From NCBI GenBank assembly GCA_023974075.1, contig CM043800.1:39615813-39679812 (forward strand): a stretch of DNA of 64,000 nt. Reading direction: 5' to 3'. Numbering within the stretch: position 1 is the stretch's first letter; each line of letters opens with the position of its first letter. The DNA is from Chaenocephalus aceratus. Taxonomy: Eukaryota > Chordata > Actinopteri > Perciformes > Channichthyidae. Under the pieces are notes generated by a model, which saw only the letters and a list, made by a program, of their open reading frames with translations, made no database searches and was not told where the DNA came from. Of this stretch, positions 59,713-64,000 are shown one piece after another. The position numbers and the translations under genes are program-made.

Positions 59713-60253
59713 TGCGTAGCTAACTAGTAGCGCTAGCTTTAGCCAACGAAACGAACTGCCCGAGTAAAATTGGAAACACCGGTAATTAATTATTCTATCA
59801 TTTATAAAAACTAACGGTGTTAAAACGACAATTTCAAAAATACAGATTCTAATGGTCAGATATAGATATACAGATACTACAGATAGGCAGGGACTTGCTT
59901 TCAAGCAGAACACGGGGGAAAACAACTTAGCGGGAGTGTTTACGTGTTTGGTGTAATGACGTACAACGGCCTCGACAATTTCTGTAGTCCTATTCAGCCA
60001 CTTGGTAACAACCATCGTTTTTCAGACATGTAAACTCTTCAAAAATGACCAGTGGGGTCACTGGCTGATGTATTTAATGTCGTAGAACAAAACGTGATTT
60101 ATCTCTTAAATTTGTGTCAACCACAGACCTTATTTCAAGCTATTTTCCAAAACCCTATGGAGAAAATGCATTGCTTTTGACGAAGGAACCGGAAGTGCTA
60201 AAAATGCTAACTTACTTCCGGGTTTTACGACGCGTCACTGCGGTTCTCTATAG

Positions 60254-60996
60254 CAGAAGAAGACAGACAGGAAGTAAACACTAAAAGGGAACAGCAGCAG
60301 AAGACAGACAGGAAGTAAACACTAAAGGGAACAGCATAATAAGACAGACAGGAAGTAAATACTAAAGGGAACAGAAGAAGACAGACAGGACGTAAACACT
60401 AAAGGGAACAGCAGAAGAAGACATACAGGAAATAAACACTAAAGTGAACAACAGAAGAAGACAGGAAGTAAACACTAAATGGAACAGCAGAAGAAGACAG
60501 ACAGGAAGTAAACACTAAAGGGAACAGCAGAAGAAGACAGACAGAAGTAAACACTAAAGGGAACAGCAGAAGAAGACAGACAGGACGTAAACACTAAAGG
60601 AAAAAGCAGAAGAAGACAGATAGGAAGTAAAACGCTAAAGGAAAGCAAAGAAGACAGACAGAAGTAAACACTAAAGGGAACAGCAGAAGAAGACAGACAG
60701 GAAGTAAACACTAAAGGGAACAGCAGAAGAACAGACAGGACGTAAACACTAAAGAAAAAGCAGAAGGAAGACAGATGGAAGTAAACACTAAAGGAAAAGC
60801 AGAAGAAGACAGATAGGAAGTAAACGCTAAAGTGAACAGTAGAAGAAGTTCAGACAGGAAATAAACACTAAAGGGAACAGCAGAAAAAGGACATACAGGA
60901 AGTAAACCCTAAATGAAAAAGCAGAAGAAGGACAGATAGGAAGTAAACTCTAAAGGGAACAGCAGAAGGAAGACATACAGGAAGTACACTCTAAAG
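60254..60996. repeat. 40-bp minisatellite, right block (~18 copies)
   Basis: Continues the 55857-57920 array after the transposon relic. Ends at the CTCTAAAG duplication of the next hAT; the last partial unit resumes at 62277-62292. Confidence 0.95.
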
Positions 60997-62276
60997 CAGT
61001 GACCACCAACTGGCGGCCCGCGGGCCACATCCGGCCCCGCCAGACATTCTCATCCGGCCCGCACGACGGGGGTGGACTGTGGCGTTGGCGGAGAGGGTTT
61101 ACTGCGTTCGCCCCCCACCCATTTTCTTTGTTTACAAACGTCTCGTGAGTAAGGTACCGGAGTCCAACAGCAAGTACCGGAGTCCAACAGAGAGGCAGCA
61201 GCTGCGGGACAGTAGACTGCATACTGCGAAACCTTCCCTCCCCTGAAGAAGAAGTGATCCTTCGTTGTTAAAGAGTCTGGTTAATGCGCTCCGCACCACA
61301 AGCAGTAGCCCCGCTGCTACAGAGTCCAACAGAGAGGCTGGAGCTGCGGGACAGTAGCCTAGAAGCAGGGTTGGGTTGTAACGGAATACATAACGGCGTT
61401 ACGTAATCAGAATAAAAAATCAAGTAGGCTAACTGTATTCAGCTGGCATTTACATTTGAACAAGGAGTAATCTGATTACAGTTACTTTCGTAAACCTGAA
61501 GTTAATACATTTTGAAATAACTTATTGGAATTATTGGTGGAAAAGGTTTCCTCACAAATGTAATATTCATTACCCCCGGCAGAACTGTGTGCACACTGCA
61601 CTCTGCACAGCGCTGCAGCATGTCTGTGAGCGAGAGAGAAGATGCAGCGTGTCTGTGACGGCCCCGCCCCCCGCACGCAGATGAGGAGAGAGAGATCTTT
61701 TAAAATATATTGAAAGTTAGAAACGGAGATGGTTAGATAAAATGTGCAAGATAACGTTTATGTAGCATTTCTTTATTGTCGAAATTATGACATTTCATAA
61801 CGGGATCAAATCCAAGTGAATGGCCTGCTGCTGCTGAATGCATCATGGGGCAAGTAACTGGAAACAGTTTTAAAAGTTATTACATCGTTTCAGATAATAA
61901 TGATAATTCATTCTATTTAGGGGCGCCTTTCAAAGCACCCAAGGACACCTTACAATTCATAACATATTCCAAGGAAAGGTTTTAAGACTGTACAAAGAAT
62001 GCAGTCAGGGTGATGTTTTTTATGTGGGGTGCAGATGAGAGAGCTGTCCAGAATGACACCAATATGTTGTGTTTGTGCTCTTGATAAGCCTTGAAAACAG
62101 TAAAATAAGTGTCTCCTGTGCACCAAAACATACCCATCTGTTATGGAAAAAGAAAGTATTCCAAAAGTAATCTGAATACTATTTATAAAATTCTGGGCTA
62201 TATAAAAATCGCTGGCCCGCGATAGTGTCTATTGGTTACATTTCGGCCCTTGGACAAATGTAGTTGGTGATCCCTG
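60997..62276. mobile_element. hAT element, exact 8-bp duplication, inside the array
   Basis: 1280 bp. Left end CAGTGACCACCAACTGGCGG, right end TAGTTGGTGATCCCTG. CTCTAAAG at 60989-60996 and 62277-62284. GGCCCGCGGGCC-type subterminal palindrome. It contains fragments of other elements: GGGTTGGGTTGTAACGG at 61370, and an antisense LINE tail GGGGCGCCTTTCAAAGC at 61920. No intact ORF. Confidence 0.88.
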
Positions 62277-62292
62277 CTCTAAAGGGAACATG

Positions 62293-63467
62293 TTATGGGC
62301 TCTGGCAGGGTTAATAGACTGGTTAATAGAAAATAAAATGTGGAGAGACTTGGACAGTTACAGAAAACCTCAATCAGTGCTACTCTCATTTTAAGTTACG
62401 TTGCTGACGACGCCGTTGGCAGGCAGTGGAACAGACTATTTTTGTTAGCGAAAGCAATATGGTCATTTTTAAATCAATATTGTGAATACAGTCGTTGGTT
62501 TCTTTAATATGTTGCCGTGTAACAAGCGGGATAATGTGGAGCTGATAACATTACCTGATCACCCTAACTTAGTTCACATGAATCATTTTCACTATTATCT
62601 GAAACTTTTGCCAGCATTTTAAGGCTAGCAACATTTAGCAGGTGCTCCTAATGTATCCAAATTTGATCCTACATTTATTGGAAAACTAAAGCATGACGCA
62701 TTAAAACCTGCAAAAAGAAGCCCTGCTGAATTTTTATATATCTCTATAGTTCAAACGTAAAGTATACTGGCATGTCTGGATCCTCAACAATAAGACTCAA
62801 ATCAGGTTAACTTGGTTTCTCATCTCTTGAAACAACCTGTACTTTTTCTCGCTCAAAGTTCAGTCGCTGCCAGAGTAATTGGACGGAGAGAAGGCGAGCA
62901 GCGGTGGGTCTGCTGACCCGTGAGAGAGAGACATGGAGTAAGAAACTGGAACTGTGTTTGATGTGAAGATGTTAAGGTCCAAAACTGTCTGAAGCTCAGC
63001 CAAAGCCTTCAGGCAAGAACATTTTAAACCCTCCAGGTATGTTCTTCTAGAAGCTCAGACATTTACCATATGAGGAAAAAAAGAACAGAGTGGTTGAAAG
63101 CCAAAAAAAAAATCTCAAGACAAGTATTTAGGGTGCAGGAAAACCTCACAGTGAAGAGAAGTATCATTGGTTGCCATTTATCGCCAGTATTTCATTTCTA
63201 CTATGCAACATTCATTGGTTTTATAGTAACGAAACTTCAAGCTGAACCTTTGTTTTATCCGTGTATTTAACTTGTTGTTGAGATCTGACAGTTCACGATC
63301 AATTTTATACCGTGATAAAGAAACATAGTGCTTCATTTTGCAGCATGTTGATTTTATGGTTGAGTTTTAAATAAACCATAAAAAAAACGACCAGAAGTTG
63401 TAGAGACGTACAGATTCCTCAGTTAATCTACAGTATGGTAATCAAGCCAGATATGGTAGATATATAG
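62293..63467. other. No gene recognised
   Basis: AT-rich; the short ORFs, including 63070-63270, have no motif. Confidence 0.3.
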
Positions 63468-64000
63468 CAGGGGCGTCAAACTCAAGGCCCAGGGGCCAAA
63501 TCCGGCCCGTGATTTCTTTGGCCCCACAAGAGCTTGCAAAGAATATAATATGTTCAGATCAGGGGGTCACAGGTTCAAACCCCCCTGCAGTCAGCATGTC
63601 GTTGTGTCCCTGAGACCCTTCACCCCAAATGGCTCCAGTGGGGATTGCCCACAGTATTGAGCATGTAAGTCGCTTTGGATAAAAGCGTCTAACAAGTAAC
63701 ATGTAATGTAATGTTTATTATATGGTTACATGCCGATTTACAGAAGCACGTTGCCCATAAACTACATGTCCCACAATGCATCTGAAATTGGACTTTTTTT
63801 TTTTTCAGGATTTTGCTTTTCTTTTTTTTATCATTTTGTGACATTCTCACTGAAGAGACTTCCAGTTATTTGCCCTAGACTTCTGCTTTCAGACGTAGTT
63901 AATTATGAAGTTATACCCTATTCGATACTAATCCAAAGCAGAGGCAATAATGTAATATAATACATTATTTTATATATATATTAAATATTGATATGTGTAT
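63468..64000. mobile_element. hAT element (GTCAAACTC-type), copy 2, interrupted and cut by window end
   Basis: Left end CAGGGGCGTCAAACTCAAGG; body to about 63552, then a SINE, then the body resumes near 63715. ACTTCTGCTTTCAGACGT at 63877 matches the 18.2-kb region of copy 1. Confidence 0.6.
63553..63715 (+). mobile_element. tRNA-derived SINE, 5'-truncated
   Basis: B box GGTTCAAACCCCC (63572-63584) and tail TCGCTTTGGATAAAAGCGTC with ACATGTAATGTAATG. The A-box half is missing. Inserted in the flanking hAT copy. Confidence 0.75.

Larger units (their letters stand above)
57921..60253. mobile_element. THAP/YqaJ transposon relic (ISL2EU/Harbinger-like)
   Basis: About 2.3 kb inserted in the 40-bp array. 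It contains a YqaJ nuclease pseudogene on plus and a THAP-type zinc-finger exon on minus, pointing toward each other. The right end (60060-60253) matches dispersed fragments at 16640-16829 and 17490-17605. As I recall, ISL2EU elements encode a transposase and a YqaJ-like nuclease and some related transposases carry THAP fingers; the family name is inference. No matching inverted left end was found; a hairpin occupies that position. Confidence 0.6.

Noticed and set aside
55857..60996. Long minus-strand Ser/Val/Phe-rich ORFs as membrane proteins
   Set aside because: They are translations of the 40-bp array in one frame, with no start context, conservation or promoter.

Overview
The window looks like repeat-dense, largely non-genic DNA from a ray-finned fish, probably a percomorph teleost. 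The reasons are the mixture and freshness of its repeats: hAT, piggyBac and other TTAA-targeting DNA transposons, CR1/L2/Rex-type LINE ends, a tRNA-derived SINE whose tail reads TCGCTTTGGATAAAAGC, a Ty3/Gypsy-type LTR element, and very long CA, CT and ATC microsatellites. I see no bacterial-type operon, rRNA gene, tRNA gene or complete host protein-coding gene. The organism call rests on repeat style and was not tested against any database.

Layout. 0-5 kb: a TIR element, then an LTR retrotransposon with a 5-bp target duplication, near-identical LTRs and one long gag-protease ORF, with most of pol deleted. 5-16 kb: CA-flanked module, LINE 3' end, ATC microsatellite, a 2.75-kb element whose inverted ends carry tandem subrepeats, a 192-bp perfect AC run, and two MITEs flanked by TTAA. 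16-24 kb: nested hAT elements with exact 8-bp duplications, one interrupted by a LINE and by a 37-bp minisatellite. 25-29 kb: a 57-bp minisatellite element and a 1.9-kb, 25-bp minisatellite. 29-36 kb: SINE, LINE, CA module, CT microsatellite, hAT element. 36.5-41 kb: a nested inverted-repeat complex holding a long palindrome split by a hAT-like element that carries a broken CGGBP1-like zinc-finger ORF. 41.7-48 kb: an L2-type LINE lacking its endonuclease, a duplicated and rearranged segment, and a TTAGGG array that folds back on itself. 48.9-49.1 kb: the best candidate host signal, a TATA box followed by a tiny putative first coding exon. 50-53.5 kb: a second 57-bp minisatellite element abutting a piggyBac relic and sharing its TTAA. 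55.8-62.3 kb: a 40-bp minisatellite split by a THAP/YqaJ transposon relic and by a hAT element. The window ends in a hAT copy interrupted by a SINE.

The coding material is almost all transposon-derived and broken: gag-protease (2.4-4.4 kb), LINE reverse transcriptase pieces (7.5, 22, 30, 43-44 and 55 kb), a piggyBac N-terminal exon (51.8 kb), a CGGBP1-like zinc finger (38.4-38.7 kb), a YqaJ nuclease fragment lacking an expected Asp (58.5 kb) and a frameshifted THAP exon (59.6 kb). The most informative features are structural: nested insertions whose target duplications give relative ages, and palindromes or duplications that preserve pre-insertion sequence.
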